Below, in pieces: positions 25,528-33,300 of a stretch of 34,343 nt of DNA (positions are counted from its first letter, which is position 1; the number at the start of each line of letters is the position of its first letter). A program made the position numbers and the translations under genes. Origin of the DNA: Nitrospira sp. GTDB lineage: Bacteria > Nitrospirota > Nitrospiria > Nitrospirales > Nitrospiraceae. A model generated the notes under the pieces. That model was not told the DNA's origin, did no database searches, and saw only the letters and a list, made by a program, of their open reading frames with translations. The DNA lies in contig JAOUHD010000015.1 of the NCBI GenBank assembly GCA_029865345.1, positions 1 through 34,343 on the forward strand. Direction: 5' to 3'.

Positions 25528-26010
25528 TCACGTCGCGATTGACCGTATGCGTTGAAGGAGACCGGTGGTGGAGAGACCGGGAATCAGCGGGATCGTCTTG
25601 ACGACACCTCCACGAGCTTCAACCAATTCGCGGCCGATGATCTGGTCGATCATCCAATCCCCTCCCTTGACCAGGACATCCGGTTGGACGGCCGCGATGA
25701 GCTGGCGAGGGTCAGATTCGTCAAAAATGACTACGAAATCCACACAGCCTAAGGCTGCCAGCACCTCAGCCCGTTGTGCCTCCGGCACGATCGGTCGGTC
25801 GGGTGCCTTGTCCAGCGTACGAACCGAGACATCACTATTAACCCCGACGACCAGGATATCGCCCAGGGCCTTGGCCGCCTGCAGATACCGGGTATGTCCG
25901 ATGTGCATCAGGTCGAAACAGCCGTTTGTGAACACGATCCGTTTCCCCTTTGCCCGTTCACCTGAAAGCACGGAGAAGAGTTGGTCGCGTGGCAGCACTT
26001 TGGTGATCAT
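25528..26010 (-). CDS. rfaE2: D-glycero-beta-D-manno-heptose 1-phosphate adenylyltransferase
   Basis: The 160-residue protein is the nucleotidyltransferase half of HldE as a separate gene. It has FTNGCFDLMHIGHTRYL with the HxGH motif at 36-39, GVNSDVSVRTLDKAPDRPIVP, VDFVVIFDESDPRQLI and VLVKGGDW. It makes ADP-heptose from heptose 1-phosphate and ATP, for LPS core or as a signalling sugar. The kinase half is not fused and not in this window; gmhA, the first step of the same pathway, lies at 31123-31701. It heads the minus-strand operon with mfd. TATGAT lies six bases before its ATG and there is no Shine-Dalgarno. Confidence 0.95.
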   Translation of the reverse strand: MITKVLPRDQLFSVLSGERAKGKRIVFTNGCFDLMHIGHTRYLQAAKALGDILVVGVNSDVSVRTLDKAPDRPIVPEAQRAEVLAALGCVDFVVIFDESDPRQLIAAVQPDVLVKGGDWMIDQIIGRELVEARGGVVKTIPLIPGLSTTGLLQRIRSIAT

Positions 26011-26016
26011 GGTCCC

Positions 26017-26022
26017 ATCATA
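26017..26022 (-). promoter_or_regulatory. Possible -10 element for rfaE2
   Basis: On the minus strand TATGAT (five of six to consensus) ends six bases before the rfaE2 ATG (26010). A partial -35 (CCGACA, four of six) is 15 bases further up, which is a short spacing. If used, transcription would start at the ATG itself. Confidence 0.4.
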
Positions 26023-26211
26023 CCGTGCAGATCGTGCTGTCGGCTACATGGAAAGAGGATCGGGCTGGACGGTGTCTGCCGTCTAGGCTCCCTGACATGA
26101 CGCACACGATGTTTCAGCAGAATCCTGGTGTTACCGAACGAGTTGCCACATAATGGATCGATATAGCACATAACGGACTGGAAGGCCTGGCAAGGGACCT
26201 GGCCTAGCGTC

Positions 26212-29200
26212 ATGGGTGTGCCTGGAGCATGGGCGATGATTGTGGAAGGCGTGAGCATGGTCTGGATCATAGCAGCGGCCAATGTTTTGCTGATCGCTTC
26301 CTTGATCTTTTCTCTCATACGGACATCTCAGCGAGCACGCCGCGTGAGGATCTGTGCGGAAGCCGAAAGACTCCGCTTCCAGGAAAACGAGCAGCGGCTC
26401 CGGAGTATGTTGGAAGCTGAACCCCATGGGATATTGGTCATTGGGCTCGACTACCGGGTGCTTCAGCTCAATCCTGCGGGATGTCTCCTCTTCGATGCGG
26501 GATTTTCAGAAGAGATAGTGGGGACAGATGTTCGAACGTATATCCAGACGAACGATTGTCTACAGATCGAAGAAATGCATAGGGCGGCGAGGGAAGGCCG
26601 GGAAACTTGTGGAAAAGGGCGGCTCATCGGACTATCGGGGCAGGTCCGGTGGGTCGAGGTCACGTTCGTCCCACTTCCAGCCAGTGACGGCACTGTGCAA
26701 GCGGTCCTCAGTGTCGTCCGGGATGTGACAGAGCAACGGAGCGCCGATCGTCGGCAAGCTCTCCAGCACGCTGTGGCCAAAGTGCTCGCAGGTGCCTCTA
26801 CGGTCGAGCAAGCGGTCCCCGACCTCCTCCAGGCCCTTGTCGTGAATCTCGATTGGCATGTTGGTCTGTTCTGGCGGGTGCAAGACGACCGGCGAACCAT
26901 TATCTGCACGCAGGACTGGGCGGTTGATACAACGATGGTGCAGGAGTTCATGAGAAGAAGGCGGCAGGAGGTCTACACGGCTGGGGCTGATCTGCCGGGG
27001 CACTGTTGGGCCCGTGGGGAGCCGCTGTGGGTGGAGGATGTTGCAAGAGACCCTCTATTTACGCGTGGGCCTGTCGAAGCGACGGGAATGCTGCACGCAG
27101 CCTGTGCGTTTCCTATCTGGCTGAGGGCTCACGTCTACGGCGTCATCGAGCTCTTCAGCAGCGAGCCTCAGGCCAAGGATTGGGATTTACTGAGAGCTTT
27201 GGGCACGGTCGGAAGACAGATCGGCCTGTTCGTCGAACGAACGGAAGTGGAAGCGGCACTGCATGAGAACGAAGCCCGTACCAGCTTGATTATTGATACG
27301 GCTCTCGACGCTGTGATGACGATGGATCATACAGGCCGGATTACCGAGTGGAATGCCCAGGCTGAGCAGGTATTTGGCTGGTCTGCACATGAGGTGATCG
27401 GGCGTGATGTTGCCGACACGATCTTTCCACTGTCCCAATGCCTCAGCTATCGCGAGTATGTTCAGCGGCTTCTTGACCCCCAGGACTCGCCTCTCTCAAA
27501 CAGGTTGGTCGAAATGATCGGTCTCCGGCGCGACGGCTGTGAATTTCCAGTGGAAATCGCCATGACACCATTAGCCGTCGAGGGCTCCGTCATCTTCAGC
27601 GCATTTATCCGAGATATCACGAGTCGGAAAGAAGCCGAGCAAGCACTGAAGGGCTATGCCCAGCAGTTGGAGCATATCAATCAGCAGCTGGATGTCGCCT
27701 TGAGAGAGGCCAAAGCCGCCACCGAGGCCAAGTCGTCGTTCCTGGCGACCATGAGTCACGAAATCCGGACACCGATGAATGGTGTGATTGGGATGACCGG
27801 TCTCTTGCTGGAGACCACACTGACGGAGGAACAACGTGAATATGCGGAGACGGTTCACAGTTGTGGGGACCATCTCCTCACGATCATCAACGATATTCTC
27901 GATTTTTCCAAGATTGAAGCAGGGAAATTGGATTTAGAGAGGATTGAGTTCGATCTTCGGCTCACTCTTGACGAGTCGTTGGACCTCGTAGCAGAACGTG
28001 CATCGTCCAAAGGACTTAATGTGGCTTGTCTCTTCCACGCCGATGTGCCCCGCCATTTGCTTGGTGATCCAGGGCGCCTCAGGCAGGTGGTGATGAACTT
28101 GATGGCGAATGCCATTAAGTTTACTGAAAGCGGGGATGTGGTGGTGGAAGTGACGGTTGAGGCTCAATCGAAGGACGACGCAATGATTCGCGTTGCGGTC
28201 ACGGACACGGGGATCGGGATCTCAGAGGAAGCGTGTGAGCGACTATTTCAGTCGTTTAGCCAAGCCGATGGGGCCACAACGAGGAAATATGGTGGGACCG
28301 GACTCGGGCTTGCGATTTGCAAACGTCTTGTCGAGATGATGGGCGGAACGATTGGGGTGATGAGCCGTGTTGGAGAGGGGAGCTGCTTCTGGTTTACGGT
28401 GAATCTTCGTAAACAGGCTGATGGCTCCCGCAGGGCCCACCTCTCTGCTGCCGTGTTAGCCGGTCTTCGCATCTTAATCGTGGATGAGAAGGCCATCAAT
28501 CGAAGGATGTTGGAGCAGATGACAAAGAAATGGGGGATGCAACCGACACTGGTTCATAGCGGCTCCGAAGCGTTGGACGTCCTAAACGGTGGGCCTATGC
28601 AATCACGGTTCGACCTTGCCCTGTTGGATGTCGATATGAGTCCGACGGATGGGATCGAATTGGCACGTGCGATCAAGGCACGACCTGAAGGAGGCGATGC
28701 CAAACTCGTGCTGCTCACGTCGTTTGGTCGGCGGGGAGATGCGAAGACAGCCAAAGAAGCGGGGTTAGCAGCCTACCTAACCAAGCCGATTCGTGAGAGA
28801 CAGTTGCATGATTGTCTTGTCGCAGTCCTCATGCAGAGCCCCGTTAGTTCAGGTCTATCGGCCACGAATGACACACCTCCACTCATCACTCGGCACACCC
28901 TTGCAGAGACCACGGCCACGGTGGATCTCCGTATCCTCCTGGCCGAGGATAACATCATTAATCAAAAAGTGGCCGTTCGCCTCTTCCAGCGGTTGGGGCA
29001 TCGAATTGACGTCGTGACCAACGGGCGTGAGGCAGTCGAGGCGGTGTCGCGCGTGCGCTATGACGTGGTGTTCATGGATTGCCAGATGCCGGACATGGAT
29101 GGCTTCGAAGCGACAAGCCTCATTCGTCAACATGAGGCGGCCGGAACTGTTTCAAGTTGCGATTTTCAGGTCTCGGGCCCAAGATCGGAACATTCCGGCC

Positions 29201-29424
29201 TCCAACCAGAAACTCGACACCCCAAACTTGAAACTCCCCGTCGTGCGGTGATTATTGCCATGACGGCAAACGCCATGCAGGGAGACCGTGAACGGTGTCT
29301 GGCTGCGGGGATGGACGACTATCTCTCCAAGCCTATTTCGGTAGACGCGCTGGCTGGTGTCCTGGGCCGAGTCAATCAGGAGTACACAGGTTCCCGACCT
29401 GACAAAAGCCAAGAAGCGGCATAG
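26212..29424 (+). CDS. Membrane-anchored hybrid histidine kinase TM-PAS-GAF-PAS-HisKA-HATPase-REC-REC
   Basis: The frame gives 1070 residues from ATG 26212; ATGs at 26236 and 26257 have better-spaced ribosome sites (GGAG, GGAAGG), so the true start may be 8 or 15 codons later. One membrane helix (about 17-37) is followed by PAS (about 60-175), GAF (about 180-345), PAS (about 353-480), and HisKA with H516 ([14 protein letters not shown]). HATPase_c follows with NLMANAIKF, DTGIGI (665-670) and GGTGLGL (694-700). Receiver 1 is atypical (IVDEKAIN, D806 in LLDVDMSPTDG, K858) and receiver 2 is classical (AEDNIINQ, D956 in FMDCQMPDMDG). Receiver 2 has an extra stretch at about 979-1011. The signal sensed is unknown; it stands alone between divergent rfaE2 and convergent sprT. 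Confidence 0.94.
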   Translation: MGVPGAWAMIVEGVSMVWIIAAANVLLIASLIFSLIRTSQRARRVRICAEAERLRFQENEQRLRSMLEAEPHGILVIGLDYRVLQLNPAGCLLFDAGFSEEIVGTDVRTYIQTNDCLQIEEMHRAAREGRETCGKGRLIGLSGQVRWVEVTFVPLPASDGTVQAVLSVVRDVTEQRSADRRQALQHAVAKVLAGASTVEQAVPDLLQALVVNLDWHVGLFWRVQDDRRTIICTQDWAVDTTMVQEFMRRRRQEVYTAGADLPGHCWARGEPLWVEDVARDPLFTRGPVEATGMLHAACAFPIWLRAHVYGVIELFSSEPQAKDWDLLRALGTVGRQIGLFVERTEVEAALHENEARTSLIIDTALDAVMTMDHTGRITEWNAQAEQVFGWSAHEVIGRDVADTIFPLSQCLSYREYVQRLLDPQDSPLSNRLVEMIGLRRDGCEFPVEIAMTPLAVEGSVIFSAFIRDITSRKEAEQALKGYAQQLEHINQQLDVALREAKAATEAKSSFLATMSHEIRTPMNGVIGMTGLLLETTLTEEQREYAETVHSCGDHLLTIINDILDFSKIEAGKLDLERIEFDLRLTLDESLDLVAERASSKGLNVACLFHADVPRHLLGDPGRLRQVVMNLMANAIKFTESGDVVVEVTVEAQSKDDAMIRVAVTDTGIGISEEACERLFQSFSQADGATTRKYGGTGLGLAICKRLVEMMGGTIGVMSRVGEGSCFWFTVNLRKQADGSRRAHLSAAVLAGLRILIVDEKAINRRMLEQMTKKWGMQPTLVHSGSEALDVLNGGPMQSRFDLALLDVDMSPTDGIELARAIKARPEGGDAKLVLLTSFGRRGDAKTAKEAGLAAYLTKPIRERQLHDCLVAVLMQSPVSSGLSATNDTPPLITRHTLAETTATVDLRILLAEDNIINQKVAVRLFQRLGHRIDVVTNGREAVEAVSRVRYDVVFMDCQMPDMDGFEATSLIRQHEAAGTVSSCDFQVSGPRSEHSGLQPETRHPKLETPRRAVIIAMTANAMQGDRERCLAAGMDDYLSKPISVDALAGVLGRVNQEYTGSRPDKSQEAA

Positions 29425-29457
29425 CTTGCCTTTCCCCGTCAGAGCCCCTTTCCCACA

Positions 29458-30153
29458 TCACGTCAGCTCAAGAGTCAATTGTTCTGGTGTTTTGCCGAGG
29501 CCAGCCGGTCTGGTTGACCGGATTGATGAGTCTAAGGCTCGCGTGAGGTAGGGCGTGGGACGATCCTCGATCAGTTGAGTTGGCGAGACGAGTTCCTGCA
29601 ATGCGCCTCGACAGGATCCGCAGTGATGGCGCTTTGGCTGGATCGTTCTTCGATGCCGTCGATAGAGTCGACCGCAGCCTTGGCATCGCCAGGCGAATTT
29701 CGCTAAGGCCATTACTTCCTTCTCCAGCGTGTGGTACGTCGTCACGGCGACTGTCCCTGTTCGATTCATCTGCGCCATCTTCCGCAAAAACTCCAGGCCA
29801 TGATCAGGCCGACGTTTCAATACATCGAATTGCCATTGATGAATCATTTCATGAGCCAAGGTGTTGAGCAGCTCCTGTTCCGCGTAGGGTGTCCGTGCTG
29901 TGAGCTGTTCAAAGAGCGGGAGAGAAAGGCGAATTTCTCGACGGCTGTGAGTCAGGGTGAGGGGGGAAAAGGTCTTTGGCCCTTCGCGACAGGCAAACAT
30001 CCCAACCGAGGAGGTCAGGCGCTGACTCCAGACGATCTCGATTGGCCTCAGTGAACCGGAGAAGTACTGTGTGTTCAAGTGCTGCCAATGAGCCTGTAGC
30101 CATTCTGAAGAAAGGAGTACCGAAAGGCTCGGGGCGGACGAGGATGGGCTCAT
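29458..30153 (-). CDS. SprT-like zinc metallopeptidase-fold protein
   Basis: The 231-residue protein has the SprT/Spartan domain: the active-site helix TLAHEMIHQWQ with HExxH at H101-E102-H105, a third ligand candidate H118 in DHGLEFLRKM, and a C-terminal zinc ribbon with C157/C160 and C178/C181. The family includes proteases acting on DNA-protein crosslinks in eukaryotes; bacterial SprT members are poorly understood. All metal ligands are present. Its ATG overlaps the stop of the preceding gene (ATGA at 30150-30153), so it is the last gene of the minus-strand operon. No export signal is seen. Confidence 0.85.
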   Translation of the reverse strand: MSPSSSAPSLSVLLSSEWLQAHWQHLNTQYFSGSLRPIEIVWSQRLTSSVGMFACREGPKTFSPLTLTHSRREIRLSLPLFEQLTARTPYAEQELLNTLAHEMIHQWQFDVLKRRPDHGLEFLRKMAQMNRTGTVAVTTYHTLEKEVMALAKFAWRCQGCGRLYRRHRRTIQPKRHHCGSCRGALQELVSPTQLIEDRPTPYLTRALDSSIRSTRPAGLGKTPEQLTLELT

Positions 30154-31112
30154 CCCAATTCCTCCAGCACAGCCGCTGCGAGCAACGGCAGCATGATCTC
30201 GTGGTGGCCGGTCAAGGAATAGCCCTGGCCGCCCTTTTGCGTGGGGCGCCGCACGACGTTGGTTTGCGGTCGGTAATGGGAGAGAAAGTCCATATTCACG
30301 GTCGTAATGTTAGCGATCGGATGGCCGAGGTTTCTCCCTAATGACAGTGTTTTTAGAAAGACCTCTGGCAGAATCACCGCCGAGCCGACGTTCAGGTAGA
30401 CGCCCCCTTCCATCCCAGCGACGACAGCGGTCAGACGCCTGAAGTCCAGGAGAGAAGTGGCTCCGATGGCTGCACCGTCCGCCGAGGGGTGCATGTGGAT
30501 AATGTCGGTTCCGACCGCGACATGCACGGTCACCGGAATACCGAGTTTCGCTCCTGTGGCAAGAATGCTGACGGCTCGATTCGGGAATTGATCGGCTGTG
30601 TGGTTCATGTAGCGTCCGATGGCTTCACCCAGCCCCTGACCGTCTTTCGCGCCACGCGTGATGGCGTCATTCAGAATCCGTCCCGTTTCTTCCGCCATGC
30701 CGAACCGACCATTGTCGATCTCGGCATCGACTTCTTCGGAGGTGTGCCCCATGAGGGCCAATTCGAAGTCGTGAATAATTCCTGCCCCGTTCATGGCCAC
30801 TGCTGTGATGATGCCTCGTTCCATCAAGTCCGTGATGATCGGGGACAGCCCCACCTTGATGACATGGGCGCCGATCCCGAGGATGACGGGGCGGCGCCTT
30901 CGATGCGCCTTCACGATGGCCTGGGTGATGGCCCGCAATGTTGTGACCGCGAGGATGTTTGGAAGGCGGGAAGAGAAGGTTGAGAAAGTCCCTCCGCGTT
31001 TCCATGGCGCGGCCAAGTCTGAAAGCCGAACCTTGCTGTGTCGTTTTTTTAGCGGATAGGTCTTGAGGTCAGACGCGTTGATCGGAGGGATCAAGGCGGG
31101 CGGCCGAGTCAA
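30150..31112 (-). CDS. Deoxyhypusine-synthase-like protein of unknown function
   Basis: The N terminus is uncertain: the frame begins with TTG at 31139 (overlapping gmhA) or TTG at 31112, which has AGGA five bases upstream and which I chose (320 residues). Features include VILGIGAHVIKVGLSPIITDLMERGI, MNGAGIIHDFELALMGHTSEEVD, PVTVHVAVGTDIIHMHPSADGAAIGATSLLDFRRLTAVVAG, GGVYLNVGSAVILPEVFLKTL and GHHEIMLPLLAAAVLEEL. The order and spacing of these blocks resemble deoxyhypusine synthase (NAD-binding Rossmann-like fold), but bacteria lack its eIF5A substrate and I cannot place the catalytic lysine. I treat the family link as likely but not proven. It sits between gmhA and the SprT-like gene. Confidence 0.7.
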   Translation of the reverse strand: MTRPPALIPPINASDLKTYPLKKRHSKVRLSDLAAPWKRGGTFSTFSSRLPNILAVTTLRAITQAIVKAHRRRRPVILGIGAHVIKVGLSPIITDLMERGIITAVAMNGAGIIHDFELALMGHTSEEVDAEIDNGRFGMAEETGRILNDAITRGAKDGQGLGEAIGRYMNHTADQFPNRAVSILATGAKLGIPVTVHVAVGTDIIHMHPSADGAAIGATSLLDFRRLTAVVAGMEGGVYLNVGSAVILPEVFLKTLSLGRNLGHPIANITTVNMDFLSHYRPQTNVVRRPTQKGGQGYSLTGHHEIMLPLLAAAVLEELG

Positions 31113-31122
31113 GGGAGTCCTA

Positions 31123-31701
31123 TTAGGACGCTTTCCCAAGGAAATGATCCTCTACCAGTTCGCACAGGACATGGCCGAGTGTGATGTGACTTTCTTGAAT
31201 CCGAGACGTGACCGTAGACGGAACGATGAAGGGGTACTCGACCAACGCGGCTAGCTTTCCGCCGTTGGCGCCTGTCCAGGCGATCGTGGTCAAGCCACCG
31301 TCGCGGGCTGCCGCGATACCTTTCAGCACGTTTGGAGAATTTCCGCTGGTGCTGATGCCAATCGCAATGTCACCTTTTCGGCCATGCGCGCGCACCTGGC
31401 GGGCGAAGAGTTCTTCGTACCCATAGTCATTCGCGATGCAGGTAATGGCGGCAATGTCCGTCGCTAAGGCAATTGCGGGTAACGGCATGCGGTCGGCCTT
31501 GTACCGTCCGACGAACTCCGCCGCAATATGGGCCGCATCGGTGGCGCTGCCACCGTTGCCGAACAGCAAGACTTTATAGCCGTTGTGAAAGGCCGCTGCG
31601 AGCAGCTGTGCGACTTGGACGATCCGGTCGGCATGTTCACACGCGAACTTCTGTTTCACGCTTGCGCTATCGGTAAACGCCGCCAAGACTGAATCCTTCA
31701 T
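31123..31701 (-). CDS. gmhA: Phosphoheptose isomerase
   Basis: I chose the ATG at 31701, which gives 192 residues, the same as the E. coli enzyme, and places FGNGGSATDAAHIAAEFVGRY at the expected position; ATG 31725 and TTG 31737 are alternatives. The SIS domain has GNGGS, ANDYGYEELFARQV, GISTSGNSPNVLKGI and RIQESHITLGHVLCELVE. It converts sedoheptulose 7-phosphate to D-glycero-D-manno-heptose 7-phosphate, the first step toward ADP-heptose. The rfaE2 gene for the adenylyl step lies about 5 kb away on the same strand. Confidence 0.95.
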   Translation of the reverse strand: MKDSVLAAFTDSASVKQKFACEHADRIVQVAQLLAAAFHNGYKVLLFGNGGSATDAAHIAAEFVGRYKADRMPLPAIALATDIAAITCIANDYGYEELFARQVRAHGRKGDIAIGISTSGNSPNVLKGIAAARDGGLTTIAWTGANGGKLAALVEYPFIVPSTVTSRIQESHITLGHVLCELVEDHFLGKAS

Positions 31702-31755
31702 GGACGCGATTCTAGGCGAGGTCATTGATCCTGTCAAACGGAACGGGTGTGCCCG

Positions 31756-32694
31756 TTACGACTTCGCGGGGGGTGAAATCCCAGGTTGTCTCATGGCATT
31801 CATCGCCAGTGCGATCATTGAGCCGACATCGGACACGCTTGCCGGCAGGATCAGGGTATTGGTCGTTTTCGCCAACTCTCCGAACTTGGTGATGTACTGC
31901 TCCGCAACGCGGAGCTGAACGGCCTCTTGCCCTCCGGGAACCTGAATCGTTTCAGCGACTCTTCGGAGGCCCTCTGCCGTGGCCTGTGCAATGGCGAGAA
32001 TTGCGGATGCAGCACCCTCTGCTTCATTAATCTGTTGCTGCTTCTTGGCTTCCGATGCCTTAATCACTTGTTGTTTTTCACCTTCCGCCTGGTTGATCGC
32101 GGCATCACGTTCGCCTTCTGAGGTCAAAATCAATGCGCGCTTCTCCCGTTCCGCACGCATCTGCTTCTCCATCGCGTTCAGTACATCCTTCGGCGGGGTA
32201 ATGTTTTTGATTTCGTAGCGGAGAACTTTGACGCCCCAAGGCTCCGATGCTTTATCCAATTCGTTGACCACCTGAGCATTGATCGTGGTTCGGGCTTCGA
32301 ATGTCTTGTCCAGTTCGATTTTTCCGATCTCACTTCTCAGCGCCGTCTGGGCCAATTGCGTGAGTGCAAACTGATAGTCGCTGATTCCGTAGGATGCGCG
32401 TTCCGGATTCAGGACCCGCATATACAGGATTCCATCGACATGCACCTGAACGTTGTCACGGGTAATGCAGACTTGCTCCGGAATATCGACGGCGCTTTCC
32501 TTCAGCATGTGCCTGTATCGGATCACGTCGATGAACGGCACCAAGATGTGGAATCCCGCGTCCAGCGTGGAACCGTATTTGCCCAAGCGCTCCACGACAT
32601 AGGCGCTCTGTTGAGGGACGACGACCGCCGTCTTCGCGATGACGACTAAGACGATCACCGCCAGGACGATGACGACTAACGTTCCGCCTTCCAT
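31756..32694 (-). CDS. Stomatin/SPFH (band 7) membrane protein
   Basis: I chose the ATG at 32694 (MEGGTLVVIVLAV), which has GAGG about seven bases upstream; the frame extends further into nfeD only as a shadow. The 312-residue protein has an N-terminal membrane helix (5-22), an SPFH domain (VVPQQSAYVVERLGKYGSTLDAGFHILVPFIDVIRYRH ... RSEIGKIELDKTFEARTTIN) and a long coiled coil rich in Glu, Ala and Lys (MRAEREKRALILTSEGERDAAINQAEGEKQQ), ending with a conserved AEQYITKFGELAKTTNTLILP. It probably forms membrane scaffolds. It lies right after nfeD, the usual partner. Confidence 0.93.
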   Translation of the reverse strand: MEGGTLVVIVLAVIVLVVIAKTAVVVPQQSAYVVERLGKYGSTLDAGFHILVPFIDVIRYRHMLKESAVDIPEQVCITRDNVQVHVDGILYMRVLNPERASYGISDYQFALTQLAQTALRSEIGKIELDKTFEARTTINAQVVNELDKASEPWGVKVLRYEIKNITPPKDVLNAMEKQMRAEREKRALILTSEGERDAAINQAEGEKQQVIKASEAKKQQQINEAEGAASAILAIAQATAEGLRRVAETIQVPGGQEAVQLRVAEQYITKFGELAKTTNTLILPASVSDVGSMIALAMNAMRQPGISPPAKS

Positions 32695-32720
32695 GCCCGC
32701 ACCTCGTTGATTTACGCCCG

Positions 32721-33149
32721 TTATTCTGGTTGGACCCAGAGCATTAAACCATCCACTTTGGTGACTGTTGCGCGTTGACCTGATGAAAGGGGAACGGTTC
32801 CGACATTCCTCGCGCTCCATGTGGAGCCACGCAATTCAACTTTCCCCGTATGCTCCGGCTGCAGGTCGTCAATCAGGATTGCCGTCTCTCCGATCATGGT
32901 GTCCATCGCCTGCGGGGGATGCCGTTGTGTTAGGCGAATTAATGGCCCGCGTAACAGCAGCAACGAGAGGATCGCCACAATGGAGAACAACAGCCACTGG
33001 AGCCAGTCGGCTGTTACGACATCCAGACCGGTCAGGGCACCGACCATCACGGCGGCGATGCCGAAGAACAAGAGGTAAAACCCTCCGGGAGACGCCATCT
33101 CCGCGCCGACCAAGGCCAAGCCCAGAAACATCCAATACCACCAGATCAT
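32721..33149 (-). CDS. NfeD-like membrane protein
   Basis: The 142-residue protein has hydrophobic segments at about 3-20, 22-42 and 48-67, then a C-terminal OB-fold domain (IGETAILIDDLQPEHTGKVELRGSTWSARNVGTVPLSSGQRATVTKVDGLMLWVQPE). This is the short NfeD form that pairs with stomatin, encoded 26 bases downstream. A GAGG sits eight bases before the ATG. It lacks the ClpP-like protease domain of long NfeD forms. Role: helper of the SPFH scaffold in the membrane (known of the pair, not seen directly). Confidence 0.93.
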   Translation of the reverse strand: MIWWYWMFLGLALVGAEMASPGGFYLLFFGIAAVMVGALTGLDVVTADWLQWLLFSIVAILSLLLLRGPLIRLTQRHPPQAMDTMIGETAILIDDLQPEHTGKVELRGSTWSARNVGTVPLSSGQRATVTKVDGLMLWVQPE

Positions 33150-33261
33150 CGAACAGACCTCGTTGTGTGCGGTAAGTATGGTGTGAGGAAATGGTGATGC
33201 TGGAAAAGTCTAAGCCCGATTCCTCAGTCCGTCAAGCGACGTGCAGTGTGGCATCCGTGAA

Positions 33262-33291
33262 TTGATCACACACTCATGGCGATGATATAGT
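33262..33291 (+). promoter_or_regulatory. Promoter with extended -10 for the CARF-type gene
   Basis: TTGATC (33262-33267, four of six) and TATAGT (33286-33291, five of six, with TGA directly before it, giving the TGn extension) are 18 bases apart. The ATG is at 33301, nine bases after the -10, and the bases between (CCGCGCGCG) hold no Shine-Dalgarno. The 151-base gap 33150-33300 therefore serves both nfeD and this gene. Confidence 0.5.
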
Positions 33292-33300
33292 CCGCGCGCG

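Noticed and set aside
26110..26130. TTCAGCAGAAT upstream of the hybrid kinase, matching the edge of the 19825 repeat
   Set aside because: The match is only 11 bases and the rest of the element is missing, so it is likely chance.
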